This document shows, one piece after another, positions 1-8,259 of a stretch of 29,423 nt of DNA. Source of the stretch: JBGSWL01 sp041752455 (GTDB lineage: Bacteria; Pseudomonadota; Alphaproteobacteria; Rhizobiales; Rhizobiaceae); assembly GCA_041752455.1 (NCBI GenBank), contig JBGSWL010000027.1:1-29423 (forward strand), written 5' to 3'. The stretch's first letter is position 1, and each line of letters begins with the position of its first letter. The translations under genes and the position numbers were made by a program. The notes below the pieces were generated by a model. That model did no database searches. It had not been told where the DNA came from and was given only the letters and a program-made list of their open reading frames with translations.

Positions 1-1884
1 GCCGATTTCAGCCGCCAGCCCACTCGCAATCTCAATGGCAAGGCGCGCGCCGCCTTCGCCCTCGAACCGAACCTCGGTGGGCAGCAACCATCGGCCATCT
101 GCCGACTTGTAGGTTTCGTGGATCACCATGCCCTGGGTGAACAACGCTCCGAATGGCTCTTTCAACCCCTGTGGCAGGTGGCCGGTGGCGGCCATCGCAC
201 GGGTGAAGAAGCGAGAGTAAAGCAGATGCAGGATCGCGTGCTCGATGCCGCCAATATATTGATCCACGGGCAGCCAGTGATTGGCCGCTTCGGGTACCGT
301 CGGTTGATCGGCGTGAGGGGCTGTGAAGCGCGCAAAATACCAGGACGAATCGACAAACGTGTCCATCGTGTCGGTTTCACGGCGCGCATTGGCGCCGCAG
401 GCCGGACAGGCGACATGCTTCCAGGTCGGATGCCGGTCGAGCGGATTACCGGGCACGTCGAAGGTGACATCGTCCGGCAGCCGGACCGGAAGGTCACTCT
501 TTGGCACAGGGACGATACCACAATCATCACAATGGATCATCGGGATCGGGCAACCCCAATAGCGCTGGCGTGATATGCCCCAATCGCGCAGGCGGTATTG
601 CACCTGGCCCTCGCCTATACCGAGCGCCTCGCAATGGCGCACCGCTGCGGCAATCGCAGCCTCTCCGGTCATGAGCTGGTCGTTCCCGGTCACCGGCCGG
701 AGGTATCGCACCACTTCGGATTTCGGCGGCACGAAAGGCGCGTCGCGTTCTGCAGCCGGTTCATTGTCGGCGTCGCTGGCAACAAAGACGTCGGTGATGG
801 CCAGGCCATATTTGCGCGCAAACTCGAAGTCACGCTGATCATGGGCCGGGCAGCCGAAAATCGCCCCGGTACCATACTCCATCAGTACGAAGTTGGCGAC
901 GTAAACCGGCAGCGTCAGGTTTGCATCGAACGGGTGCCGGACACGCACACCGGTATCAAACCCCTTCTTCTCCGCAGTCTCCAAAGCTGCGACCGATGTG
1001 CCCATGCGACGGCATTCGTCGCAGAACGCTTTCAGGTCGGGCGAGGTCTCGGAAACGGATTTTGCCAGCGGGTGGTCGGCTGAAATCGCCATGAACGAAG
1101 CGCCATGCAGTGTGTCAGGCCGGGTTGTATAGATTTCCAGTTCGGAAAAGCCGTCCAGCGCCGTATCCGGCATCAAGACCCAGCGCATCTGCAGGCCTTC
1201 GGAACGGCCAATCCAGTTGCGCTGCATCAGGCGGACTTTTTCCGGCCACTGGTCGAGTGTGTCGATGGCCGAGAGCAGATCTTCGGCAAAATCCGTGATC
1301 TTGAAGACCCATTGGGCCAGTTCACGTTGCTCGACGAGGGCACCGGAGCGCCATCCACGTCCGTCGATCACCTGCTCATTGGCAAGAACCGTGTGGTCGA
1401 CCGGGTCCCAGTTGACCTTGGAGAATTTGCGTCCGACGAGACCCTTGGCGTGAAAGTCCACGAACAGCATCTGCTGGCGGTGATAATAGGACGGATCGCA
1501 GGTCGCAAATTCGCGCGACCAGTCGATCGACAATCCCATGAGCTTCAACTGGTCCCGCATCGCCGCGATATTGGCATAGGTCCAGGTGCCGGGATGAATG
1601 CCGTTGGCCATCGCTGCGTTTTCGGCCGGCATCCCGAACGCGTCCCACCCCATCGGGTGAAGTACGTTGAAACCCTTGGCCCGCTTGAAGCGCGCGACCA
1701 CATCGCCCATCGTGTAGTTACGCGTATGGCCGATATGGATACGCCCCGACGGGTAGGGAAACATTTCAAGCACGTAGTATTTCGGGCGCGGATCGGCGTT
1801 GTCCGTTTCGAACAGCTTGGCCGCATCCCAAGCCTTTTGCCACTTGGGTTCGCTTTCGCGCGGATTATATCGTTCGGTATCCAT
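1..1884 (-). CDS. leuS: Leucyl-tRNA synthetase, 3' end missing (runs off the window)
   Basis: Class I aminoacyl-tRNA synthetase that charges tRNA-Leu in the cytoplasm. The minus frame is open from the ATG at 1884 to the window edge, giving 628 residues. The family is usually about 870, so roughly 240 C-terminal residues are missing. The HIGH signature is at residues 50-53, preceded by the typical FPYPSG. A zinc-type CDDC motif and the DWGISRQRYWG motif lie in the middle, as in bacterial LeuRS with a CP1 editing domain. The frame ends just before the expected KMSKS loop. No strong ribosome binding site is visible before the start, but the N-terminus MDTERYNPRESEPKWQ is the usual one. It is divergent from the yggS-type gene. 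Identification is secure; only the end is unseen. Confidence 0.97.
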   Translation of the reverse strand, partial: MDTERYNPRESEPKWQKAWDAAKLFETDNADPRPKYYVLEMFPYPSGRIHIGHTRNYTMGDVVARFKRAKGFNVLHPMGWDAFGMPAENAAMANGIHPGTWTYANIAAMRDQLKLMGLSIDWSREFATCDPSYYHRQQMLFVDFHAKGLVGRKFSKVNWDPVDHTVLANEQVIDGRGWRSGALVEQRELAQWVFKITDFAEDLLSAIDTLDQWPEKVRLMQRNWIGRSEGLQMRWVLMPDTALDGFSELEIYTTRPDTLHGASFMAISADHPLAKSVSETSPDLKAFCDECRRMGTSVAALETAEKKGFDTGVRVRHPFDANLTLPVYVANFVLMEYGTGAIFGCPAHDQRDFEFARKYGLAITDVFVASDADNEPAAERDAPFVPPKSEVVRYLRPVTGNDQLMTGEAAIAAAVRHCEALGIGEGQVQYRLRDWGISRQRYWGCPIPMIHCDDCGIVPVPKSDLPVRLPDDVTFDVPGNPLDRHPTWKHVACPACGANARRETDTMDTFVDSSWYFARFTAPHADQPTVPEAANHWLPVDQYIGGIEHAILHLLYSRFFTRAMAATGHLPQGLKEPFGALFTQGMVIHETYKSADGRWLLPTEVRFEGEGGARLAIEIASGLAAEIG

Positions 1885-1985
1885 GATTATCTGGTCGCGA
1901 CATCTGTCTTGGCGATCGTCCGTCCCCGACGGCGGACTTGAAATGCGGGAGCCGTCATGCACTTACGCTGCCAGCCAAGGTCGTC

Positions 1986-2005
1986 ATGCCGCCAATTGCC
2001 GGCAT
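1986..2005. promoter_or_regulatory. Imperfect 20-bp palindrome in the leuS/yggS divergent region
   Basis: ATGCCG and CGGCAT arms flank a CAATTG-like core, with one mismatched pair out of ten. It lies 102 bases upstream of leuS and 51 bases upstream of the yggS-type gene, so it could be an operator or a leader hairpin. No run of T follows on either strand. Nothing else in the 172-base gap is convincing. Function is not known. Confidence 0.25.
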
Positions 2006-2056
2006 CGTCAACAGCGTAGAGTCAGGCAAAAATGCGTGTGAAGACAGGGTGAGACC

Positions 2057-2722
2057 ATGACCTCCGGTGCCGTGACCAGACTGGGCGAAATCAGCGCACG
2101 GATCGACGCTGCCTGCCGGGAACATGGTCGCGATCCGGAGACGGTGACACTGGTCGCCGTTTCCAAGACATTTTCCGCCGACGACATTCGCCCGGTGCTT
2201 GCGGCGGGCCAACGGGTCTTCGGCGAGAACCGGGTACAGGAAGCGCAAGGCAAATGGCCATTGCTGCGCGCAGACTTTCGCGGCATCGAACTGCACCTGA
2301 TCGGTCCCCTGCAATCCAACAAGGCGGCGCAGGCGGTTGCACTTTTTGATGTCATCGAGACGGTGGACCGCGAAAAAATTGCACGCGCGATCGCGGCAGA
2401 AATGAAAGCGCAGGCTCGCCAGTTGCGGCTCTATGTTCAGGTCAATATCGGCGAAGAGCCGCAGAAAGCCGGAATCAATCCTGAGGATACCGGTACGTTC
2501 CTCGCATTTTGCCGGGACGAGCTCGGGCTGGCAATTGAAGGACTGATGTGTATTCCGCCGGCTAATGAAAGCCCGGAAACCTACTTTGAACATCTTGCAA
2601 CGCTCGCAAAGGACCACGGTCTGCGACGGCTGTCGATGGGAATGTCGGGGGATTTCGAAGCCGCCATCGCGTCAGGCGCCACTTCGGTTCGCGTCGGATC
2701 AGCGATTTTCGGATCACGGTAA
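2057..2722 (+). CDS. YggS/YBL036C-family pyridoxal phosphate homeostasis protein
   Basis: This 221-residue protein matches the fold III-type PLP-binding YggS family. Those proteins bind PLP without a known catalytic turnover and help balance free PLP and amino/keto acid pools in the cytoplasm. The PLP lysine is K37 in the LVAVSK motif. The FGENRVQE motif (from residue 55), HLIGPLQSNK and the C-terminal SMGMSGDFEAAI plus VRVGSAIFG phosphate-binding segments are all present. The length is normal. The start is supported by an AGGGTG sequence a few bases upstream. It is divergent from leuS, a common neighbour of this gene in rhizobial genomes as far as I recall. Family assignment is very sure. 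Confidence 0.95.
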   Translation: MTSGAVTRLGEISARIDAACREHGRDPETVTLVAVSKTFSADDIRPVLAAGQRVFGENRVQEAQGKWPLLRADFRGIELHLIGPLQSNKAAQAVALFDVIETVDREKIARAIAAEMKAQARQLRLYVQVNIGEEPQKAGINPEDTGTFLAFCRDELGLAIEGLMCIPPANESPETYFEHLATLAKDHGLRRLSMGMSGDFEAAIASGATSVRVGSAIFGSR

Positions 2723-2839
2723 AATGGTTCGGCGTCTGTGATCGGAAATCAACAGACAATTCATCATATTTGCGGCAAACTATTTGCAGGGTTTGCTGCG
2801 GCCAAACACCCGGCCGAGATCAATGGACAGGAGTTCGAC

Positions 2840-3652
2840 ATGACGCCCAAGGTGGTGAAACTGGCAATCTGCGCGATAACGCTTGGTTTGGTATCGGCTT
2901 TGCCGGCTGCTGCTGCCCCGTGCGGCAACAATGCAGGTGGCTTTGAAGCCTGGAAAGCGGCCTTTGCGCAGGAAGCTGCTGCTGCCGGTGTCGGCAAGCG
3001 GGGCCTGGCAGCGCTTGCCGGGGCTCAATACGCGTCCAAGACGATTGCTGCGGATCGCAACCAGAAATCCTTCCGCTATTCGCTCGACAAGTTCATGGAA
3101 GTGCGCGGCGCCAACACGATTGTCAGCCAGGGCAAGAAGCAGAAGGCATCCAACGCGGCCTTTTTCAACGGGCTCGAGGCGCGCTACGGCGTCCCGGCCG
3201 GTGTGCTCCTCGCGATCCACGGTATGGAAACCGGCTTTGGCCGTTTCATGGGCAACGCCAATGTGGTGTCTGCGATCACGACACTTGCCTATGACTGCCG
3301 TCGTCCGGATTTCTTCAAGCCGCATGCGATTGCTGCGCTGAAGCTTGTCGACAAGGGCTCCATCTCGGCAAAATCCCAGGGCGCCATGCATGGTGAAATT
3401 GGACACACCCAGTTTCTGCCGAACAACATCCTGAAGTACGGCGTTGATGGCGATGGCAACGGCCGGATCGATCTCGCCGGATCGAAGGCTGACGCTCTTG
3501 CTTCCACGGCCAACTTCCTGCGTGGTCATGGCTGGACACCGGGTGCCGGCTACCAGCCGGGTCAAGCAAATTATCGCGCCATCCAAGGCTGGAATGCCGC
3601 TGGCGTCTATCAGCAGGCCATTGCCATCATGGCAGCCAAGATCGACGGCTGA
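2840..3652 (+). CDS. MltB-like lytic murein transglycosylase (SLT_2 / GH103 type)
   Basis: Predicted periplasmic enzyme that cleaves the MurNAc-GlcNAc bond of peptidoglycan with 1,6-anhydro product formation. I chose the ATG at 2840 because GGACAGGAG lies just upstream and the protein then opens with a signal peptide (about residues 1-26, ending AAAA). An in-frame start at 2738 adds a non-conserved leader. The catalytic glutamate should be E130 in IHGMETGFG. The family block with HTQFLPNN, a DGDGNGRIDL stretch (about 203-212) and ADALASTANFL follows. At 270 residues it is short for MltB (usually 330-400), so it is a compact member without the C-terminal peptidoglycan-binding domain. C28 and C153 could form a disulfide. 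It is convergent with rpmF across a strong terminator. Confidence 0.9.
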   Translation: MTPKVVKLAICAITLGLVSALPAAAAPCGNNAGGFEAWKAAFAQEAAAAGVGKRGLAALAGAQYASKTIAADRNQKSFRYSLDKFMEVRGANTIVSQGKKQKASNAAFFNGLEARYGVPAGVLLAIHGMETGFGRFMGNANVVSAITTLAYDCRRPDFFKPHAIAALKLVDKGSISAKSQGAMHGEIGHTQFLPNNILKYGVDGDGNGRIDLAGSKADALASTANFLRGHGWTPGAGYQPGQANYRAIQGWNAAGVYQQAIAIMAAKIDG

Positions 3653-3672
3653 GCACGGTCGCAGCAACAGAG

Positions 3673-3705
3673 AAAGCCCGTCCTGCGCAACGCAGGACGG
3701 GCTTT
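3673..3705. terminator. Strong intrinsic terminator between mltB-like gene and rpmF
   Basis: A perfect 15-bp stem (AAAGCCCGTCCTGCG and its complement) with a three-base CAA loop ends in five T on the plus strand. On the minus strand the stem is followed by TTTCTCTG, so it may also stop rpmF transcription. It is placed exactly between the two convergent stop codons. Confidence 0.93.
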
Positions 3706-3736
3706 TTCATTTCAAGACGCTTGCGAGACTATTTGA

Positions 3737-3919
3737 TCAGTCAGCCTTGGGGGCCAGAACCTGACGGCCGCGATACATGCCTGTCTTCAGATCCACATGA
3801 TGCGGACGACGCAGTTCGCCCGATGCCTTGTCTTCGACATAGGTCGGGGCTTTCAGGCCGTCGGCCGAACGGCGCATGCCGCGCTTGGACGGCGACGTCT
3901 TTCTTTTGGGTACTGCCAT
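3737..3919 (-). CDS. rpmF: 50S ribosomal protein L32
   Basis: This 60-residue basic protein is a standard alphaproteobacterial L32 of the large ribosomal subunit. It begins MAVPKRKTSPSKRGMRRSAD and carries the ELRRPHHVDLKTGMYRGRQV segment. The zinc-type cysteines found in some L32 proteins are absent, as is usual in this group. AGGAG lies eight bases before the ATG. It follows mtgA on the same strand after a 143-base gap that probably holds its promoter; within it a GCCCC-TTG-GGGGC hairpin (3961-3973) is visible. The order mtgA then rpmF is common in rhizobia. Confidence 0.97.
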   Translation of the reverse strand: MAVPKRKTSPSKRGMRRSADGLKAPTYVEDKASGELRRPHHVDLKTGMYRGRQVLAPKAD

Positions 3920-4062
3920 GTTCGTTACTCCTGATTAAAGCGCCAAACCGCCACCTGCCTGCCCCTTGGGGGCCGGACGCTGAAGGCCATGTCTTGCGCC
4001 GGAAAAGTCGGCGCTCAATACACAAACTATGCCGTCAAGGGAAGCCGTCTGCGCAAGAATCA

Positions 4063-4908
4063 TCATCCGCCTGCTGCGAGCGGCTCAGAAATGCAATCCA
4101 CATAGGCACCAGACTGACGTGCGCGGCGTTCGATGACATCAGCCACGCGCCGCATCGCCCGGTCCGGATCGGCCGGGTTCCGGGTAACGGGATTGGGAAG
4201 CGAGGCTGCCATCAGCGCCGCCTGACGCCGTGAAAGGTCGGCAGCGGAGACCGAAAACCGGTGTCTGGCCCCGGTCTCGATGCCAAATTGCCCGTCCGGC
4301 CCCCATTCCGCAATATTGAGGTAGATCTCCATGATCCGGTGCTTCGGCAGGACCAGATCGATCCAGACAGCCAACGGCAGTTCGAGCACCTTGCGGAAAT
4401 AGGAGCGTCCGCCCCACAGAAAGAGGTTCTTGGCCAGTTGCATGGTGATCGTCGATGCACCGCGGGAGGGATTGCCATCCAGTGCGTTGCTGATCTCGTC
4501 GCGAAGCGCCGCAAGATCAATGCCATGGTGGCGGCAGAACTGACCATCTTCAGACATGATGACCGACTGCCAGACGACTGGCGCAACGTCATCCAAGGCC
4601 ATCCAGTCGCGCTCCATCGGGTAGCCGGTCAGAACGCGCGCAACCATCAGCGTCGAGACCGGACGAACGCCCTCGATCCGGTAAACCGGCGTCAGCACCA
4701 CCGGCAGCAAGGCGATGACGAGAAGTGCGAGCGCAATCCGGCGCGCCCAACGGAAAAAGCGCGGGCGCCGGGGTTTGCGGGTCGAGCCGTTCGCTTCTGG
4801 CGGCGCGACATCGACCTCGACGATCGGCGTTGCTTCATCCGACGGAGCCTTTGGCGCAGGGCGCTTTCGTTTTCGGGTCGGCGTCGCGTTCACGGCGGTC
4901 GGTTCCAT
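4063..4908 (-). CDS. mtgA: Monofunctional biosynthetic peptidoglycan transglycosylase
   Basis: Family 51 glycosyltransferase that polymerises lipid II into glycan strands at the outer face of the inner membrane. From the ATG at 4908 it is 281 residues. A basic, proline-rich cytoplasmic tail (1-55) is followed by one membrane helix (about 56-75) and the GT51 domain. The catalytic glutamate is E120 in SEDGQFCRHHGID. GASTITMQLAKNLFL and the EIYLNIAEWG motif follow. No penicillin-binding domain is present, hence monofunctional. The frame stays open to 5157 but that extension would overlap the divergent ispA and is not conserved-looking. An AGGAAG sits 13 bases before the chosen start, a little far, so the exact start is uncertain. 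Confidence 0.94.
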   Translation of the reverse strand: MEPTAVNATPTRKRKRPAPKAPSDEATPIVEVDVAPPEANGSTRKPRRPRFFRWARRIALALLVIALLPVVLTPVYRIEGVRPVSTLMVARVLTGYPMERDWMALDDVAPVVWQSVIMSEDGQFCRHHGIDLAALRDEISNALDGNPSRGASTITMQLAKNLFLWGGRSYFRKVLELPLAVWIDLVLPKHRIMEIYLNIAEWGPDGQFGIETGARHRFSVSAADLSRRQAALMAASLPNPVTRNPADPDRAMRRVADVIERRARQSGAYVDCISEPLAAGG

Positions 4909-5023
4909 TGTCTGGCTCAAACTTCCTAGGCAATCGGCGGCGAGCGCACAATGCAGACCGCGCATCAGGAGAACGCCGTCATCGATCAATCGGCTTGAAA
5001 CGCGGCAAACGCGAAGGCAAAGA

Positions 5024-5043
5024 CGGCGTTGCGCGCAACGCCG
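5024..5043. promoter_or_regulatory. Perfect 20-bp palindrome touching the ispA ribosome binding site
   Basis: CGGCGTTGCGCGCAACGCCG is a perfect inverted repeat of 20 bases. It ends where the GAGGG ribosome binding site of ispA begins and lies 116 bases upstream of mtgA on the other strand. As RNA it would fold into an eight-pair stem with a CGCG loop. It could be a protein operator for the divergent pair or a translational hairpin. It has no T-run, so it is not a normal terminator. Confidence 0.5.
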
Positions 5044-5051
5044 AGGGTCCC

Positions 5052-5984
5052 ATGACTGGCAATGATGGAACAATTTCCGGGAAAGTGGATTTCGCCGGGT
5101 GCCTTGCCGGGCATGCCGCGGCAGTCGCCGACTTCCTCGACGGTGCGCTCGGGGCAACTCCCGTTGCCGGCGAGACAGCCCGTCCCGACCGGCTGCTGTC
5201 TGCCATGCGCCACGGGGTACTGAATGGCGGCAAGCGGTTCCGGCCGTTTCTGGTCATCGAAAGCGCACGCTTGTTCGGACTTTCACCAACTGCGGTGATG
5301 CCGATCGCCGCTGCGCTCGAGGCCGTCCATTGCTATTCGCTGGTTCATGATGATCTGCCGGCGATGGATGATGATGATCTGCGCCGGGGCCAACCGACCG
5401 TTCACAAGGCGTTCGATGAGGCGACGGCCATTCTGGCCGGTGACAGCCTCTTGACCATCGCGTTTGATCTCGTCGCGCAGGCCGAACCGGCGGTCGGGCC
5501 TCCGGCAACCTGCGAACTCGTGCGCATGCTCGCCCGGGCATCGGGAATCGGCGGCATGGCCGGGGGACAAATGCTCGACCTGCAGTTCGAGCATGGCGCT
5601 GTCGGTCCTGATGTCATCGAGACAATCCATGCGATGAAGACGGCGGCGCTGCTGCGCTTTGCCTGCGAGGCGGGGGCCGTTGCAGCGGGCGCAACCGGTG
5701 AAGACCGGTCGCGGCTGGCGCGCTTCGGGACAATCCTCGGCCTTGCGTTTCAACTTGCCGATGATCTCCTCGATGTCACGGCAACCGGTGACCAACTCGG
5801 CAAGGCGACCGGAAAGGACGCGGGCGCAGGAAAACAGACGCTCGTCGCGCTGAACGGTGTGGAGTGGGCGCGCGCCCGGCTCGATGCTCTCGCCACGGAA
5901 GCGGCGGGTCTGTTGGCGCCATTCGGGGAACGCGGCGCGATGCTGAAAGCTGCCGCCCGCTTTGTCATCGAACGGCAGAACTGA
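5052..5984 (+). CDS. ispA: Polyprenyl (farnesyl/geranyl) diphosphate synthase
   Basis: Trans-prenyltransferase that condenses IPP with allylic diphosphates to make farnesyl (or geranylgeranyl) diphosphate in the cytoplasm. The 310-residue protein has GGKRFRP at 59-65, the first aspartate-rich motif DDLPAMD at 100-106 with the longer DDxxxxD spacing typical of bacterial FPP synthase, and the second motif LADDLLD at 235-241. A KATGKD stretch near 251-256 is also typical. The ATG at 5052 has GAGGG upstream; the frame is open from 4725 but that part overlaps mtgA. Product chain length cannot be fixed from motifs alone. It is divergent from mtgA and convergent with the SLT gene, 14 bases away. Confidence 0.92.
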   Translation: MTGNDGTISGKVDFAGCLAGHAAAVADFLDGALGATPVAGETARPDRLLSAMRHGVLNGGKRFRPFLVIESARLFGLSPTAVMPIAAALEAVHCYSLVHDDLPAMDDDDLRRGQPTVHKAFDEATAILAGDSLLTIAFDLVAQAEPAVGPPATCELVRMLARASGIGGMAGGQMLDLQFEHGAVGPDVIETIHAMKTAALLRFACEAGAVAAGATGEDRSRLARFGTILGLAFQLADDLLDVTATGDQLGKATGKDAGAGKQTLVALNGVEWARARLDALATEAAGLLAPFGERGAMLKAAARFVIERQN

Positions 5985-6004
5985 GCGGCAAGCCCCCGTC
6001 AGTT
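5979..6004. terminator. Hairpin spanning the stop codons of ispA and the SLT gene
   Basis: AACTGA and TCAGTT form the outer arms and CGG/CCG an inner pair with one bulged base. Each arm holds the AAC-TGA end of one of the two convergent genes. There is no T-run on either strand, so termination here is only a possibility. Confidence 0.25.
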
Positions 6005-6853
6005 GCGCATGACGACACAAGAGCCGCCGGAAGCGCGGATGCGACCGCAGATCGCGTTGGCTTCGTTTCGCGAATCGGTTCCGACACGCACGGTGTGCAA
6101 GGGTTTGCGTCCAAGCGGCGTCTTCATGGCGCTCACCGCCATCGGCAGGTCACTCAGGACAGCGGCATGCCGGACGCGCAGGCGGTCCCAGCTTTTCATC
6201 GCCGCATTGCGGTTGAAGTTTCCGGCAAGCTGGATCGCCCATGGTTTGCGCAACACTTGTGCCATCGCGATGAGATCACCTTTTGTCGCGGGCAGGTCCT
6301 GGCAGGCTTCACGGAAGGGTTTGTTCTCGGCAAGCGGACGCGCGGCGACCTGGGTCCGGCGGTCAGCAAATTTTTCCGCCGGATCGCCGGTGATGTCGAG
6401 GACGTAGTTTTCTGTCTCCAGCGGCAGGAAGCCATTGCCCGACAGCCATCTTTCGACACGGCTTTCACCGGCGTTGTAGGCGGCAGCGGCAAGACCGAGA
6501 TTGCCGTAACGAACCCGCAGGACCGACAAATAGGCGGCCGAAGCCGGTATCGCCTTTGCCGGATTGAAGCTGTCATCAAGCCCGCGCAGGCGCGCCGTCG
6601 CCGGCATGAACTGGGCGATGCCTTCAGCACCGGCAGGAGAAACCGCATTGATGTCGAAGCGGCTTTCCTTCCAGATCAGCCGCGCAAAGAACTCTGGCGG
6701 CAGGCCGTTGACCGATGCCTCACGCTCGATGAGCAGACAGATGCGTGAGACCGGATACGTTTCATCCTGAGAAAATGCAGGACTTGTTGCAGAAACGAAA
6801 CTGATTGCCGCCGCACAAAGCAGGAGGTTAATGCGGTCAGTTGCCCGACGCAT
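5999..6853 (-). CDS. Periplasmic lytic transglycosylase with C-terminal SPOR-like region
   Basis: Goose-lysozyme-like SLT (GH23) enzyme. Of 284 residues, 1-28 form a signal peptide ending AFS. The catalytic glutamate is E63 in WKESRFD; GIAQFMP (78-84) and AAAYNAGESRVERWL (from 123) complete the domain. Residues about 205-284 contain WAIQLAGNFN and end in a VRVG..EANAICGRIRASGGSC stretch, which resembles a SPOR-type peptidoglycan-binding repeat with two cysteines. The ATG at 6853 overlaps the end of ispG by 17 bases and is preceded by GGTGGA, so the gene is probably translated from the ispG message. Substrate details are not visible. Confidence 0.9.
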   Translation of the reverse strand: MRRATDRINLLLCAAAISFVSATSPAFSQDETYPVSRICLLIEREASVNGLPPEFFARLIWKESRFDINAVSPAGAEGIAQFMPATARLRGLDDSFNPAKAIPASAAYLSVLRVRYGNLGLAAAAYNAGESRVERWLSGNGFLPLETENYVLDITGDPAEKFADRRTQVAARPLAENKPFREACQDLPATKGDLIAMAQVLRKPWAIQLAGNFNRNAAMKSWDRLRVRHAAVLSDLPMAVSAMKTPLGRKPLHTVRVGTDSRNEANAICGRIRASGGSCVVMRN

Positions 6854-8150
6854 CGCGTCCACCCGCGCCAAACCGCCGTTCGACATAGTCGATGACCATC
6901 TGCTCGAAGTCGGCAGCAATATTGTCACCGCGCAGCGTCGACGCCTTGCGGCCATCGACATAGACCGGTGCCGCCGGCGTCTCGCCGGTACCCGGCAGAG
7001 AAATGCCGATATCGGCATGCTTGGATTCGCCGGGACCGTTGACGATGCATCCCATGACGGCGACCTTCAGGTCTTCAACGCCCGGATATTTCTCGCGCCA
7101 TAGCGGCATGTTGCGGCGCAAGTCATCCTCGATCTTGCGTGCCAGTTCCTGGAACGTCGTCGACGTCGTACGTCCGCAACCGGGGCAGGCGGCAACCACC
7201 GGAAGGAACTGGCGAAAGCCCATGGTCTGCAACAATTCCTGTGCAACCTGGACTTCCTTGGTGCGATCGCCGCCCGGCTCAGGGGTCAGCGAAATGCGGA
7301 TGGTGTCGCCGATGCCTTGCTGCAGCAGGATGGCAAGTGCAGCCGACGATGCGACGATCCCCTTCGACCCCATGCCGGCCTCGGTCAGTCCGAGGTGAAG
7401 TGCATGGTCGCAGCGGCTCGCCAGATCCATGTAGACGCTGATCAGGTCCTGCACGCGGCTGACTTTGGCCGACAGGATGATCTTGTCGCGGCCAAGGCCG
7501 GTCTGTTCGGCAAGTTCGGCTGACAGCAGTGCGGACTGGACAATGGCTTCCCGCATCACTTCGTCGGCCGACAGCGGAAAGCCTTGGGCCTGGTTCTCGT
7601 CCATCAGGCGGGTGAGCAGTTCCTGGTCGAGCGAACCCCAGTTGACGCCGATGCGCACCGGCTTGTCGTAGCGGATCGCCATTTCGATGATGTCTGTGAA
7701 CTGCCGGTCGCGCTTGTCGCGGAAGCCGACATTGCCGGGATTGATCCGGTACTTGGCGAGCGCCTCGGCGCAGGCCGGATGATCGGCCAGAAGCTTGTGG
7801 CCGATGTAGTGGAAATCGCCGACCAGTGGCACATTGAGGCCGAGGCGTTCGAGGCGCTCACGGATTTTCGGCACGGCCGCTGCGCTTTCGTCGCGGTCAA
7901 CGGTGATCCGTACGATTTCCGAGCCGGCATTGTAGAGGGCTGCAACCTGCGCGACCGTACCGTCGATATCGGCGGTATCGGTGTTGGTCATCGACTGGAC
8001 AATGACGGGTGCGCCACCGCCAACCAGAACCGAACCAACCTGAACGCCGACCGAAGTTCGCCGTGGCAATGGCCCGCTCGACCGGGGTCCGCCGGAGTTG
8101 GCTGCGGTCAGGTCATGTTTCTGCAAAGTGTCCATCGCGGGCCTGTTCAT
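6837..8150 (-). CDS. ispG: 4-hydroxy-3-methylbut-2-enyl diphosphate synthase (IspG/GcpE)
   Basis: Fe-S enzyme of the MEP pathway that converts MEcPP to HMBPP. The 437-residue protein has the TIM-barrel region (QSMTNTDTADID, VGDFHYIGHKLL, RINPGNVGF, GVNWGSLD) and the C-terminal cluster domain with cysteines in ACPGCGR and MGCIVNGPGE that ligate a 4Fe-4S centre. The length suits the alphaproteobacterial form. A GTG at 8153, the ATG at 8150 and an ATG at 8135 (AGG six bases upstream) are possible starts; I use 8150. The 144-base gap to bdhA is a divergent promoter region. It supplies precursors that ispA, 0.9 kb away, would use. Confidence 0.97.
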   Translation of the reverse strand: MNRPAMDTLQKHDLTAANSGGPRSSGPLPRRTSVGVQVGSVLVGGGAPVIVQSMTNTDTADIDGTVAQVAALYNAGSEIVRITVDRDESAAAVPKIRERLERLGLNVPLVGDFHYIGHKLLADHPACAEALAKYRINPGNVGFRDKRDRQFTDIIEMAIRYDKPVRIGVNWGSLDQELLTRLMDENQAQGFPLSADEVMREAIVQSALLSAELAEQTGLGRDKIILSAKVSRVQDLISVYMDLASRCDHALHLGLTEAGMGSKGIVASSAALAILLQQGIGDTIRISLTPEPGGDRTKEVQVAQELLQTMGFRQFLPVVAACPGCGRTTSTTFQELARKIEDDLRRNMPLWREKYPGVEDLKVAVMGCIVNGPGESKHADIGISLPGTGETPAAPVYVDGRKASTLRGDNIAADFEQMVIDYVERRFGAGGRDASGN

Positions 8151-8209
8151 CACGCTGGTGTTTTACCGGGTCGGCCAGATCGTGTCCATGATCGAGGTAC
8201 CGTCGTCAA

Positions 8210-8240
8210 CCTGTCACGGGGCCTGCGGCAAGATGACAGG
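8210..8240. promoter_or_regulatory. 7-bp inverted repeat CCTGTCA-N17-TGACAGG between ispG and bdhA
   Basis: Perfect seven-base arms separated by 17 bases lie in the divergent region, 60 bases upstream of ispG and 55 bases upstream of bdhA. It could be an operator or a hairpin in one of the leaders. No specific regulator can be named. Confidence 0.3.
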
Positions 8241-8259
8241 CGGTTGCGACAGCCCTATG

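Noticed and set aside
118..1941. Plus-strand open frames of 151, 161 and 278 codons over the leuS region
   Set aside because: They are antisense to a clear leuS frame and have composition typical of shadow frames (many R, H and P), with no family likeness.
2769..2779. TTTGC-G-GCAAA palindrome upstream of the mltB-like gene
   Set aside because: Short, with several similar TTTGC words nearby in the same AT-richer stretch; no convincing operator.
3961..3973. GCCCC-TTG-GGGGC hairpin between mtgA and rpmF as a terminator
   Set aside because: Only five pairs and no T-run on the mtgA strand; noted in the rpmF entry but not called.
4909..5157. N-terminal extension of mtgA by 83 residues
   Set aside because: It would overlap the divergent ispA start, is rich in R and C without family likeness, and lacks a better ribosome binding site.
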